Assembly: GCA_029990175.1 (NCBI GenBank)
Contig: JARKIP010000035.1
Coordinates: 34,424,001-34,488,000 of the forward strand
Direction: 5' to 3'
DNA from: Petunia secreta
Lineage: Eukaryota; Streptophyta; Magnoliopsida; Solanales; Solanaceae
Length of the DNA: 64,000 nucleotides
The notes under the pieces: generated by a model
What the model saw: only the letters and a program-made list of their open reading frames with translations
Database searches by the model: none
Told to the model about the DNA's origin: nothing
Shown: positions 51,701-62,099 of the stretch, piece by piece
How positions within the stretch are numbered: the stretch's first letter is position 1
Layout: each line of letters starts with the position of its first letter
Program-made: the position numbers and the translations under genes

Positions 51701-52983
51701 GTTGGTATCAGAGCACGGCTAGGCTTCGTTCTTACGAATCCTCGGTCTTGTTCTTGTTGTTGTTATCATCGTGTTGTTTGTTCTTGAGTTTGAAGAAAAA
51801 CAAAAAAAAATAGAAAAACTTGAAAATCACAAAAAAATTGCTAGAAATCGTTGTGTGTTGTGATTTTGTTGTTGTTTGTTATTGGGGTTTGTTTGTTATC
51901 ATAATCCCGTTGATTTGGTACCCACGAAACACGTTTTGAAGTCGTGAATCAAAATCTTGAAAACCAAATCTCAAAAGTTGAGAATTCACAAAATTTGATA
52001 GAACTTGATTTGTGTTGTGAATTCTTGGTTGTTTGGTATCGGGGATTGTTCTATATAGTTTTCCCGTCATTTTGATATCCCCATATCATCATTTGGAGTA
52101 GCGGAATGAAAATCGAACTTTGAAAATTTTGAAGTTCTTGAAAATTTGAAGAATCTACTCCAAATTCTTGAAAACGAGTTGTTCGTTCATTGTTTGTTTG
52201 ATAAAACCATTGGGGATTGTTTATTTCAGTTGAACACACCCTTTGGAAGCCTTAGAACTGAGCAACAAACTGAATTGGGGTGATTTGTGTGCCAAAAACT
52301 GAGTTTTCAGTCGGGGTTCTGGTTCTGGACTGCAAGCCTGCGCGATCGCGCACAGCTTCACGCGATCGCGACAACTCCCCAAGTTAAGTCATCGCGATCG
52401 CGCGCATACCCACGCGATAGCGAAGAGTACTTAATTCCAGAAAATCCTGAATTGGGACAGATTGTTCGCAAAGCGTTCGTAACAGTTCCCGCTCACCAAA
52501 ACTTCAATTGTATCATCCAATATGGTGAGTTTGTAGATCACTAACCAAAAATCATCCAATTCCGAATCCGTTTAGTGACGATTCGATCTTTTACCATTTG
52601 ATCGCGTCGCTTCCGGTTAGTACTTTGAGGGTAACACTTCTACCCAATTAGTGCTAATTCATTGTGCGTATAGGAAACTCGTGCCTAGAAGGAGAGTAGA
52701 GCTCAAAGAAGACTCGTAGTATATTTTTTGGCTCAAGTGCTCACTTATAAAGCCGTTCGCCCATCGAGTCCCATCAATTCCACTCACCCCGAAGAATGTT
52801 TGGTTCTTGTGACTTGAGTGGTTATTGAGGTGGTTGTTCAACTACGAGGAAGCCTTTGAGATCAAGCTTGAGCGATCCTACAACCCACTAAATTGAGTGT
52901 ACCCGAGTGACATTCCAAAGGTGAGGGAGCGAGTGAGGGTTTTACTCTAACCTCTTTCTCTTGTCTTTAATCTTTGTAGGTAC
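51701..52983 (+). other. T14 5' leader with primer-binding site and palindrome cluster
   Basis: Primer-binding site at 51703-51714. Four GCGATCGC-type palindromes at 52338-52430, the last degraded to GCGATAGC. Shared leader block at about 52764-52795. TTTAATCTTTGTAGGTAC precedes the ATG. Confidence 0.8.
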
Positions 52984-55470
52984 ATGGCCAGAGACGTATA
53001 CGATACCATTGAAGTCCCGGTAAGCACTTTGGCCTACCTCTTGGCCGAGGTGAGATCCATAAGCTCGAGGTTTGATAACCTCAAAGAGGAATGGGCCCCG
53101 AGTGTCCAAAAGGGTACCCAAGGAGGTACTAGTGATGAAATGTTGGGCATTCCCCAACCGTTGGGCATTCCCCAACAAGTGGGCACTCCCCACAACTTGG
53201 GCATTCCCCAAGGTAACGTTGAGCAAGGTGATGAGCTTAAAATGACACTTGTGGTACGGAAGAGTTTGGGTGCCATGAGTCTTGAAGAGCCGGAGCATGT
53301 ACAAAGGGAGAACCTCTTCCATGCTAGGTGTCGAGTGATGGGGCAAGTGTGCTCAATGATCATTGATTCGGGAAGTTGTGCTAACATAGTAAGTGAGACC
53401 TTGATTTCCCAATTGCAATTGCCTACCATAAAACATCCACATCCCTACCGGTTACAATGGTTGAGTGAGTGTGGAGATTTGAGAGTGGTGAAGCGAGCTT
53501 TGATTGAGTTTAGCATTGGAAATTATCGAGATAAGGTAATGTTCGATGTGGTACCTATGCAAGCTTGCCATCTCTTGTTTGGGAGGCCATGGCAATATGA
53601 TCGGAGTGTAGTGCATGATGGTAGAACCAATTCCTATACGGTCTTGCATGGTTCTAGGAAGTATATACTCAAGCCCTTGACGCCCAAGCAAGTAAGTAAT
53701 GACTATAGGATTATGAGGGAGTTGAGGGAAGCCGCTAAAGCCAAGTCACCCATGGTACTTGAGCCCGGAACCAACAATCTTATGGTCATGCCCTTGCGAG
53801 TTGAGAGTGAAGCATCACCCGGACCTACAATTGGCCTTGAGCGAAAAATGAAAGAAGTGAGGGGAGGGGAAATCTCGAGTGAGAGTGAGGACACACTTTG
53901 TTCTAACCATGATTTATCGTCTTCTCCTTCTATTTGTATTGGCTTATGTGTAGGTACTCTTGGAGGCGAGCTAGTGGAGCCTCAACCGGTTGGTAAGAAA
54001 GAAAGACAAGAGAATGGAGCTCTACATTGTGAGTTTCATGAAGGTGGACTTGAACAAGGCACTTCAAATGATGTGAGTACTCACGGGAGCTACTCAAAAG
54101 TAAGTGTTTCTTCACCTTCTCATGAACATGATTCTTCCTTGTCTTGTGTAGACTCAATGCTAGTTGTTGCTTGTAATGCGATTGATGAAATTGCAACTAG
54201 TGTAGAGTCGATTGGTCAACTTGTGTTTGCATGTGAACCACTAGTTGAGAGGATTGATAAGCCGCATCATGATGTGAGCTCGGTATACAATGAACCTCTC
54301 TATAGTGAGGAAATGGTAGTTGACTATACTTGTGACCCTTGTTATGACACCCCACCCATATTTGATAAAGGGGAAGATGAGTTATGTGACTCTACCCTTG
54401 TTGACATAATTGATTTTGGTGGATTTGTGTGTCGTAGTAAGGATGATAGTGACCTTGAGGAGTCCAAATTGCATGAATTGGACCAAGTTGTCTATGATGA
54501 CTCCTCAAGTGCGGATGAAGAACCTAGCCTTGATACGATGCCGATGTTTGACTATGAAATTGAGGTGCATGCTTTTACATTCCCATTGCATGAGGGCATC
54601 TTTAATTGTGAAGGCGATTTGTATCGGACTAGAGTTGAGGATGAAGTAGAACCTCCGTGGTGTGAGGGATTTGATCCCATAGACAACTCCTTGTTTGAAG
54701 CTTCGAGTGAGGTAGATGAATCTTCTAGTGACCCTACCCTTGTTGGTGCGGGTTATGATGATGAAGAGGCCATTAGTAATACCTTCCTTGGGAGCTTACC
54801 TTGTGAGGGGGGTTGTCTTGAGGATGAAATTAGAGGTGAGGAGGAATCTCTTAGTGTGAGTATGAAAGCTTTTAAGAAGGGGAGTGGGGTATTTGATGCT
54901 ACTTGTGAGTTGCACTACTTTGGCTATTCCCTCCCACATGTTAACCACACTTTGAGAATTGAACATGCCAAAACCATTGTGCCGCATTTTGAAAATATTG
55001 CATTGAAGGTTTGGTATGATGAGCATGAGCTTAAGGGTCATAGGGACTTTGATTGCTTAATCTTGAATGTTGCATGTCCTATTGGTCTCTTTGCTTGTCA
55101 TGTTGGTGAGTGCTTGTCACTACGGAGCCAAGAACTTGTTGTCTCCTTTGGAGACATAAGCTTTTTGATTTGCATTGATACTTGGCTCTATCACAAGAGT
55201 GAATTTTCCACACCACTTACCTTCACTCTTGTTGGACTTGCCTACTCGCATCGTGGGAAGCCTTGGTGCACTACTCTTGAACGTAGGGATTGTAGGGATT
55301 TTGATAGCTTAATCTTGCATGTGCCATACCCTATTGATCTCTTTATTTGTTCTTGTGTTGGGAGCACTTTGTTGTCAAACCAAGTATTTGCTAGCTCCTG
55401 TGGGAGCATGAGCTTCTTTGTTGCCATTGATACTTGGTTGTACCACAAGAGTGTGTTTTCCCACACTTAG
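52984..55470 (+). CDS. T14 gag-stub / protease / unknown-domain protein (828 aa)
   Basis: ATG at 52984 (M-A-R-D-V-Y-D). Residues 1-40 gag-like helix; about 55-85 four repeats of L-G-I-P-Q/L-G-T-P-H type; protease about 100-260 with D-S-G-S near 128; unknown domain about 270-828. The unknown domain has an acidic Ser/Asp/Glu-rich first half, then a more ordered Cys- and aromatic-containing half. Two tandem units each contain L-I-L-x-V-x-x-P-I, L-S-x-Q and D-T-W-L-Y-H-K-S (near 732-739 and 815-822). It is fully open and closely matches T3 across the whole length. The protease may cleave gag of a helper element; the role of the C-terminal domain is unknown. Confidence 0.83.
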   Translation: MARDVYDTIEVPVSTLAYLLAEVRSISSRFDNLKEEWAPSVQKGTQGGTSDEMLGIPQPLGIPQQVGTPHNLGIPQGNVEQGDELKMTLVVRKSLGAMSLEEPEHVQRENLFHARCRVMGQVCSMIIDSGSCANIVSETLISQLQLPTIKHPHPYRLQWLSECGDLRVVKRALIEFSIGNYRDKVMFDVVPMQACHLLFGRPWQYDRSVVHDGRTNSYTVLHGSRKYILKPLTPKQVSNDYRIMRELREAAKAKSPMVLEPGTNNLMVMPLRVESEASPGPTIGLERKMKEVRGGEISSESEDTLCSNHDLSSSPSICIGLCVGTLGGELVEPQPVGKKERQENGALHCEFHEGGLEQGTSNDVSTHGSYSKVSVSSPSHEHDSSLSCVDSMLVVACNAIDEIATSVESIGQLVFACEPLVERIDKPHHDVSSVYNEPLYSEEMVVDYTCDPCYDTPPIFDKGEDELCDSTLVDIIDFGGFVCRSKDDSDLEESKLHELDQVVYDDSSSADEEPSLDTMPMFDYEIEVHAFTFPLHEGIFNCEGDLYRTRVEDEVEPPWCEGFDPIDNSLFEASSEVDESSSDPTLVGAGYDDEEAISNTFLGSLPCEGGCLEDEIRGEEESLSVSMKAFKKGSGVFDATCELHYFGYSLPHVNHTLRIEHAKTIVPHFENIALKVWYDEHELKGHRDFDCLILNVACPIGLFACHVGECLSLRSQELVVSFGDISFLICIDTWLYHKSEFSTPLTFTLVGLAYSHRGKPWCTTLERRDCRDFDSLILHVPYPIDLFICSCVGSTLLSNQVFASSCGSMSFFVAIDTWLYHKSVFSHT

Positions 55471-55511
55471 TGTACTAACCTACTCTTGTAGTAGGAATTT
55501 TTTTGTTTTTG

Positions 55512-55655
55512 TTGCCTTTTGATGTAGGTGATGCCACCTTGGAGGAGGACGCCTTAATTTCGAGGACGAAATTTTCTCAAGAAGGGGAGAATGATGCAAC
55601 CCAAATTGCATCGACACCTACACTTGGTCCGGGAGTCAAGGCATGGATGATATGA
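55512..55655 (+). pseudogene. T14 integrase C-terminal remnant running into the 3' LTR
   Basis: 47 codons plus stop, identical in layout to 3319-3462 of T3: P-F-D-V-G-D, S-R-T-K-F-S-Q-E-G-E-N, then LTR-encoded residues. It begins just after a T-rich tract and overlaps TGTAG/GTGATG. TACTAAC (55473-55479), 50 bases upstream, matches a branch-point consensus. Confidence 0.65.
55579..55591 (+). other. T14 polypurine tract
   Basis: AAGAAGGGGAGAA before TGATGCAACCC. Confidence 0.92.
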
Positions 55656-56362
55656 GCTCGGGGACAACTTGAAGACCATGCATTAGAGCTCAATCAAAGT
55701 GGAGGCAGGGCCGAAACCAGTGCAGGAAACAGGGGAGCCAAAGCAGGGCAAAACAGGGCAGCACTTTCTGAGCTTACTGCCTGACGAGGGAGATCTGTTC
55801 TTCGCGATCGCGTGCATGTCTGCGCGATCGCGATGAGGAAATCTCTGCTCTTCGCCTTCGCGCCACCCTCCGCGCGATCGCGCGCCTCAGCCACCAAGTG
55901 CCCACGCGATCGCTATTCCATTCACGCGATCGCGATGACCAGTGGAGCAGTGCGGACCAGAAACTTGGCAAAACTTGTAATGGGAAACTATAAATAGACC
56001 CCTTAGTCATTTATTGCATTTTAACAAACCTTGAATGTAGAATGATATATTTCTTGAGTGAATCTCAATGAAGAACCCGTGAGCGGGCATGATTTCACTT
56101 GGTGGATTCCAAGTTGAACATCGAAACCTCTTTGATCATTCTATTTGCGAGAGCCGAGTGTCTCTTGAGGGTAGTTGCGTAGTATAGGTGATCCTTGACT
56201 TCACCCGGGGTGTATCGAGACGAGTTCCTTGGTGCTACTTAGGTAAACGTTCAAGCCTCGTCTTGCTTTTTATCTCGATATCTTCATCGATATCGCCTAT
56301 CTTGTTTTAGCTTCCGCACTTTCATATCGTCTTTAGCTTCCGCGTATTTTTCGGTTGCATCA
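55592..56362 (+). repeat. T14 3' LTR (771 bp)
   Basis: Same ends as the 5' copy; palindromes at 55797-55937; TATA box at 55989-55996. GGAGG follows, then T12 leader resumes. Confidence 0.93.
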
Positions 56363-57177
56363 GGAGGGGCGCCTGAAACTCAGGTGGGGCGCCTGGGTTG
56401 TGCTGTGTGCCAGGCGGGGCGCCTGGGTCTAGGCGGGGCGCCTGGGACTTAGGCAGTAACCAAGTCAGGCGGGGCGCCTGGCTTAGGCGGGGCGCCTAGC
56501 CTGAAGCTTTTCCCAACTCGTTCCAAACTCGTTCCAAGTCGATTTTCAAGCCTCAAATCCGATGTTTTCAACTTGTTTTCACAATCCAATGATACCCAAA
56601 GTTGTGTTTGATCTTCCTTAACAAAACCCAATCAAATTTTCAATCAAACAATCAATCAAATCAGGATTCAATCTCAAGAACTCAAGAACACAAGGGTTTA
56701 TCAAAAGGGTTTCAACAAGGATTGTGATTCATCAAAGTAGGTGTTAAACATGTTCAAATCCCACAAAATTGGTACCGAATTGTTTGTTTTTCAATGAAGA
56801 TCAATCCCCAATAACAAGTTTCCAAACAAACATCAATCCAACCCAAGAATCAAGGCAAAATTCATCAAGAACAAGTTCTTCAAGGGTTTAAGGGGTTTTG
56901 GGGTTTCAATTTTTCAAACTTCACCAATTCCAACAATTTTGGTACCCAAGTAACGGGAAATCAATCACGATCAAGAATCCATAACACCCATATCATAAAT
57001 CATCCAAATCAACAAGTTACACCAAATTTTTGTATTTTTCAATTTTTCAATTTTTTTGTAATTTTCTTCTTTCAATAACTTCACCAACAAGAAAACTAAA
57101 AGAAAAGATACTAGGCACGAAGAACCAAGGGTCGGGGGTTTGTAGAAACAAAACCCGAGCCTTGCTCTGATACCAAA
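56363..57177 (-). other. T12 leader, LTR-proximal part with primer-binding site
   Basis: Primer-binding site at 57164-57175. The GGGGCGCC palindrome cluster at 56363-56495 is the continuation of the one cut at 50929. The rest is A/T-rich, without genes. Confidence 0.82.
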
Positions 57178-58025
57178 TGATGTAGGAAATCAAACGCGGA
57201 AAGTAAAAGATAAAGAACGAGACGTAACTCGATCTCTAATCCCAAGTAGCAACGGAGAACTTGTTCCGTTACACCCCGAGAGAAGGACAAGAACACCTAC
57301 GCTATGCAACTACCCTCGAGCTAACGCGAGCACGCAAGTAGAATGGTCGGAGAGGAAGAGTATTCATCTAGATCCGCTAGAAGACATACAAGTCCAAGAT
57401 CAAAGGGTTTCATTCAATACCAAGAGCCATGCTCATGTTCAATGTTCAACATTCATCAATATCAATAATAAGCTAAGTGTAAAATAAGCTAGGCTTGGGT
57501 ATTTATAGTGTTTTCCCAAGCTTACACAAAGACGTAATTACCCTTACTAATAAGGTTCATCAAATAAGCCACGTAGGGCAAAATAGTAAAAGAAACATAA
57601 GTTCAGCAGCTAGGTGGGGCGCCTGGGGCTGGGAGGGGCGCCTGGTTCATGCTGAAGCTAGGCTGGGCGCCTGGATCTAGGCGGGGCGCCTGGCTTGGCC
57701 TTCAGCTAGGCTGGGCGCCTGAAGCTAGGCGGGGCGCCTGGCTTGGCCTTCAGCTAGGCTGGGCGCCTAGCCAGGTGGGGCGCCTGGTGCATTTTCTGAG
57801 CCTTAGGCAGTGAGCTCCCTAGGCGGGGCGCCTGGGCTAGGCGGGGCGCCTAGCTCTGCTGGGTTCTCTTCTTCCTTAGGCGTGAGGCCTAGTTTGAGCA
57901 CCCGGAACGGCTTCCAATCGCTTCCTTCTTCAAGGCCCTTCCTCACCAAGTGTAAATGCGCTTCTTGGACATCCTTGGCTTGGCTCCGAGTGAATGGTCT
58001 CCTCGTGGTGGATTGCCCGGCATCA
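57178..58025 (-). repeat. T12 5' LTR (848 bp)
   Basis: TATA box at 57500-57507; palindromes at 57612-57855, with one 18-bp unit more than the 3' copy. AGAAT follows at 58026. Confidence 0.93.
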
Positions 58026-58029
58026 AGAA

Positions 58030-58703
58030 TGATGCAGTCCAGACTGATCAAACTAAGGAGCTTCATGATGTTCACTAGATGGTGAAGAAGAGCTATGATG
58101 GTACAATGATGGAAGAAGCGGGCAGCATGTTGGAGTAGGCAAGAGAGGCTTTGATTAGCATTGGAGCCCGTCCTACAAGGATGGTTGGCGCGTGGTACTC
58201 GCGTGGCACACGACCTATATTTTCTAGACAATCCAGCTGCGTGGAGGGCTCGTTTATTGGCCTTAATGCGCTGTATTTTTCAGCACTTTTTCATGCTTTT
58301 GCGTAGCTAGACTTATTTATTTTATGGTGCTTTATTAGCCCTGCGTGGCTATTGACATTTAGCCCACTTGGGGCCTATTTCTTTACCTTTTAGGCGTGTG
58401 AGGCTCACCTATATAAGCCTAAACACTTAGTCTTATTTCATTAGTTTTAGAATTTACAGAATATTGAAAACAGGCGTTGCCTTTTGTAGAGAAGCTCTCT
58501 AGCTTCTTCTTTATCTCTTAACTTAGAATCCCATGGAAATCATCACTAGCATGATTCCATATGTTGGTTCAAGTCTCTCATCTTCCATGGATTAATCTTT
58601 CATTAGTAAGTTTAATCCGTTCTTTCCTTCTAATTTCTGTTCTTCCTAGTCTTCTTTCTTATCTTTTGATTGATTCTTTATCTTGCTAATTCCGCTTGCA
58701 TCA
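58030..58703 (+). repeat. T11 3' LTR (674 bp)
   Basis: Ends are TGATGCAGTCC and CCGCTTGCATCA. TATATAA at 58410-58416. No GC-palindrome cluster; GCGCGTGG and CTCGCGTGG near 58190-58205 are the only similar motifs. It was separated from its polypurine tract by T12. Confidence 0.82.
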
Positions 58704-59159
58704 GTGAGTTTCTAGATCACAAACCAAAATTCATCCAATTCCGAATCCGTTTAGTGGCGATTCGATCTTTGAACATTTGATCGCGCCACTTCCGGTTAGT
58801 ACTTTGAGGGTAACACTTCTACCCAATTAGTACTAATCCCTCGTTCGATTAAGATACTCGTGCCTAGAAGGAGAGTAGATCTCAAAGAAGATTCGTAGTT
58901 AATTGTTTGGTTCAAGTGCGCACCAAATAGCTTGGCATTGATCGAGTCCCATTGAATCCACTCTTCCCGAAGAGCATTTGGTTCTTGTATTTTTAGTTTG
59001 ATCGTTGAGGAGGTTGCGCAACTACGAGGAGGCCATTGATTTCAAGTTGTGTGAAACCAACCCCAAGCTTGAGTGAGCCCGAGCGATAAACAAAAGTGAG
59101 GGAGTGAGTGAGGGCTTTTACTCTAATCTTTCTTCCTTGTTTTTGATTGTTGTAGGTAC
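58704..59159 (+). other. T15 leader fragment
   Basis: It matches T14 leader from about 52525 on. The shared leader block is near 58940-58975. TTGATTGTTGTAGGTAC precedes the ATG. It is cut on the left by T11, so neither the palindrome cluster nor the primer-binding site is present. Confidence 0.72.
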
Positions 59160-59837
59160 ATGGCGGAGGAGAAAGCAAAGAGTATCATTGAGGTTCCAAC
59201 CGACGTCTTGGCTAGTTTGTTAGCCGAGGTGAAGACCCTAAACCTTAAAATGGAGGCTCTTGAAAAAGAGAGGACCCCGAGTGTCCAAAAGGATCCCAAT
59301 GAAGGCACTAGTGATGATTCCATCATGAAGCCGGATCAATATGCGGAGCTAGTTCGTCGACAACGGTTGAGGGATGAGGCTCTTGCTAGAGAAAGAATGT
59401 TGGGCAATCCCCAACCCTTGGGCAATCCCCAAGGAGATGTTCCATTCCTAAGGCCACGGAGAAACATTGCACCTCTTGAGAAAGTTGATGAAGCTCAAGA
59501 AGGGGAGGGCCTCGGACTTGATGATGATTACTTTGATGTCCCCTATCCAAATAGGAGGGCGATAAATGGAGGCCGAGGTATAGATAGAGGTCGTGGTCGA
59601 GGTCGAGGACCACCAAGAGCTTATATGGGAAGGAACTTGGGAAGGGAATATGAAGATATTGATGACAACTATGGGGTTCAACCGGAACAACACCGTGGGG
59701 GTCGTGACACTAATCTCAATAGTGTCAAGATCACTATCCCTCCTTTCAAAGGGACTAGTGATCCGGAAGCATTTCTTGAATGGAAGGTCCAACTAGAGCG
59801 GGTCTTTGACACAAATGATATGACCGAGGAGAAGAAG
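59160..59837 (+). pseudogene. T15 gag, N-terminal 226 codons
   Basis: Opens with M-A-E-E-K; helical region 1-45 similar to T14; L-G-N-P-Q repeats near 80-90; acidic linker; RGRGRGRG near 145; start of the gag core (S-V-K-I-T-I-P-P-F-K-G near 185). It ends at the T16 insertion in the block F-D-T-N-D-M, 226 codons in, so zinc knuckle and pol are lost or displaced. Confidence 0.83.
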
Positions 59838-60367
59838 TGATAAGATCCAAATTGGAGCCAAAGCGCCAACCATCAAGAGCCAAGCATGAGAGCACAAAGG
59901 ATACAAGGCAAGGGCACCGGAGGAGGGTTCGAGAGTGATTTGGAGTCATGGACTTGAGCGCCAATGAGGGAGGACCGGCTACGGACCAAGGAGGAACACT
60001 TAGAGTCCATTTTGAGCCGTTTCCAAGTCTCCCAGGAAGGAGGCGGACCGCCCATTGGACTAGGCGGACCGCCTAGTTGACTACACCTCTCAGGATCTCT
60101 GGCCGCCTACTGCAGAGGCGGACCGCCCATTTTTCCAGGCTGGGCGCCTACTATTCAGGCGGGGCGCCTAGTGTGCTGAAGGCCTATCCGGGTTTCCTAC
60201 TTATTTTGTGTGTAATTCCAACTATAGCCCTAAGTGACATGTATTGTTTTGACTAGACTTAGGGGCTATTTAGACATTTTATTTAGAAGTGTGGTGAACC
60301 TATAAATACCACACTTAGTCATTTATTTCATTTAGCTTGTTTAGAATTGAAGAATAGACTTAGTAAG
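59838..60367 (+). mobile_element. T16: partial LTR (530 bp) of the T8 family
   Basis: Starts TGATAAGATCC and follows the T8 LTR through GGCGGACCGCC/GGGCGCC palindromes (60030-60172) and the TATA box (60301-60308), until T17 inserted at 60368. Left flank AGAAG (59833-59837). The rest lies to the right, off the window. Confidence 0.78.
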
Positions 60368-61137
60368 TGATGCCGGGCAAATTGGCCTAAACGACAACCA
60401 TCAAGAACCAAGCTTGAAGAGCACAAAGGATAGAAGACAAGGGCTCCGGAAACGTCTTGAAGATCATGCATTGGAGCGCCAAGGAAGGAGGAGCACATAG
60501 GCACCAAAGAAGAGGCTCGAGGGACACAAATTGAGGAGCCTCAAGAAGCTACAGGAAGAGGCGGACCGCCCTGAAAACCAGGCGGACCGCCTAATGAAGT
60601 GCAGCCCTCTGGACCCTGGAAGAGGCGGAGCGCCTCCCCACTGAAGCTCACTGAGGCGGACCGCCTCCCCCCTGAGGCGGAGCGCCTCCCTCTGTTGCCT
60701 AGACGGGATTTTGTATAAACTTCCTATTTTGACCCTACGTGGTCTTTTATGTCTTAGCCCACTTTGGGGGCATTTTAGTCAATACGCAAGGGGTTAGGAA
60801 AAACTATAAATACACCCCTTAGCCATTTCATTCATTAGTTTTAGATTGTATGAACATTTGAGAAGAGAGAATTAGAGAAGAGGCCGAGCCCTTCTAGTCC
60901 GAAGTCCGAGGCTTCATGTATCTCGTTAACTTGGAACCTATGGAGATTCACCACTAGTGTGAATTCATTGTAAGGTTCGAGTTTCCCTTCTCCCTTTTGA
61001 ATTCAATTAACGTTAGTAAATTGAATTCGATTCTTTCTTCTACTTTCTTGCCTTCCTAGTCTCGATTTCTTGTTATCTTTTATCGCTTCCGCATTGTTTG
61101 TATCGTGTTTAGCTTCCGCGTATTTTGCCCTGCATCA
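60368..61137 (+). repeat. T17 5' LTR (770 bp)
   Basis: Ends are TGATGCCGGGC and CCCTGCATCA (TGATGC/GCATCA). Palindromes GGCGGACCGCC and GGCGGAGCGCC at 60560-60690. TATA box at 60805-60812. Confidence 0.88.
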
Positions 61138-62099
61138 GTTGGTATCAGAGCAAGGCTCGGGTTATGTTCTTACAAACCCCCGTTCCTTGTTCCATATGTT
61201 AGTATTGTTGTTGTATTGTTCTTGTTGTTCTTGAAAAGGAAGAAAAACAAAAAAAATAGAAAAACTTGAAAATTTCACAAAATTTGGTGGAACTTGTTGT
61301 ATAGGAACACCCATACATTAAAAATCATTGGGGTTTGTTCCTTATTGTATTCCCGTTCTTTTGATACCAAAATTACAAGATTTGGTGGTGTATTCCAAAA
61401 TTTGAACAATTCAAATCTCCAAAATTTTCAAAAGCCCTAGATTTTTGCTCAAGAATCAAAATTGATTTGTTGTTGTTTTATTGGGGTTTAAACCTATTGG
61501 GGATTGTTTAGAATCATCAAATACATCTTTGGGTATCATTAGAATCGAAAACGAATCGAAAACGTTGGATTTTGAGTGCAAAACGAGCCAAAAAACGATT
61601 TTCGGACTGTGCTGAAAATGCCAGTAGGCAGGGCGCCCAAATAGTAGGCGGTCCGCCCATTTTGTTGTTGTTCTCTGTATTTTGAGTAGGCGGGGCGCCC
61701 ACTTTACAGAGGCGGACCGCCCACTCCTGGGGAGGCTCCGTTTGGCTTCGTTTCGTGTGTTTTTGTGTCCCGTTTGCTTCCGTACCTCTTGGTTAGTGTT
61801 TCTAGGGTAATTGGCCTACTCAATTGACACTAATCCTTTAGCGTATTAGGTATTCGTGCGTAGAGGAGATTAGAATTCAAAGAAGAGTCGTAGAACTCCT
61901 TTTGGCCTCAAGTGCGCACTTTAAATAACCGTCCGTCCATAGAGTCTCATTAACTCCATTCCGAACTTTTATTTGGACATACTAGTTGTGATCACCTTGG
62001 TTCCCAAGTTGTAAAGGCCTCGCTCTTGAGTGTTCATAAATTGAGTGATACACGTGAGGGAGTGACTTTCGGGAGGTTTTGTGCTTTGGTGTTGCAACA
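61138..62099 (+). other. T17 5' leader with primer-binding site and palindrome cluster
   Basis: Primer-binding site at 61140-61151. Palindromes (GGCGGTCCGCC, GGCGGGGCGCC, GGCGGACCGCC) at 61622-61735. Shared leader block near 61950-61970, shortened. No TTGTAGGTAC junction before the ATG, as in T8. Confidence 0.75.

Larger units (their letters stand above)
50930..56362 (+). mobile_element. T14: complete young non-autonomous element, 5,433 bp
   Basis: Plus-strand element with duplication GGAGG (50925-50929 and 56363-56367). LTRs are 771 bp (50930-51700 and 55592-56362), with two differences seen by eye. It encodes one 828-aa frame like that of T3: gag stub, protease, unknown domain. T3 and T14 are sister copies in opposite orientations 45 kb apart, each intact, so the family was recently mobile although it has no RT or integrase. 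Confidence 0.93.
40387..58025 (-). mobile_element. T12: full-length gag-pol element, split by T13 and T14
   Basis: Minus-strand element with duplication AGAAT (40382-40386 and 58026-58030). Without inserts it is about 7.8 kb: 3' LTR 40387-41216, pol 41012-44725, gag 49111-50490, leader, 5' LTR 57178-58025. T13 sits in the zinc-knuckle region and T14 in the leader. The LTRs differ by one 18-bp unit and about one substitution, so it is very young. No stop codon is seen in either coding part; it was probably functional until T13 arrived. Confidence 0.93.
38843..58703 (+). mobile_element. T11: 3' half of an older non-autonomous element, split by T12
   Basis: Plus-strand element. The visible parts are the unknown-domain reading frame (38843-40301), a polypurine tract (40373-40385), and a 3' LTR (58030-58703) displaced by T12. 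T12's duplication AGAAT spans the exact boundary between polypurine tract and LTR. The left part was cut by T7 and is off the window. The LTR lacks the GC-palindrome cluster found in the other elements. T11 lies in the leader of T15; the right flank is GTGAG (58704-58708). Confidence 0.85.
58704..59837 (+). mobile_element. T15: gag-bearing element fragment, host of T11 and T16
   Basis: Plus-strand leader and gag start between the T11 3' LTR and the T16 LTR. Its own LTRs are outside the window. The leader is closest to that of T3/T14 and the gag N-terminus to theirs, but the gag core is retained here. It is thus a likely fuller relative of the T3/T14 family. It is the outermost element that can be seen. 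Confidence 0.75.
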
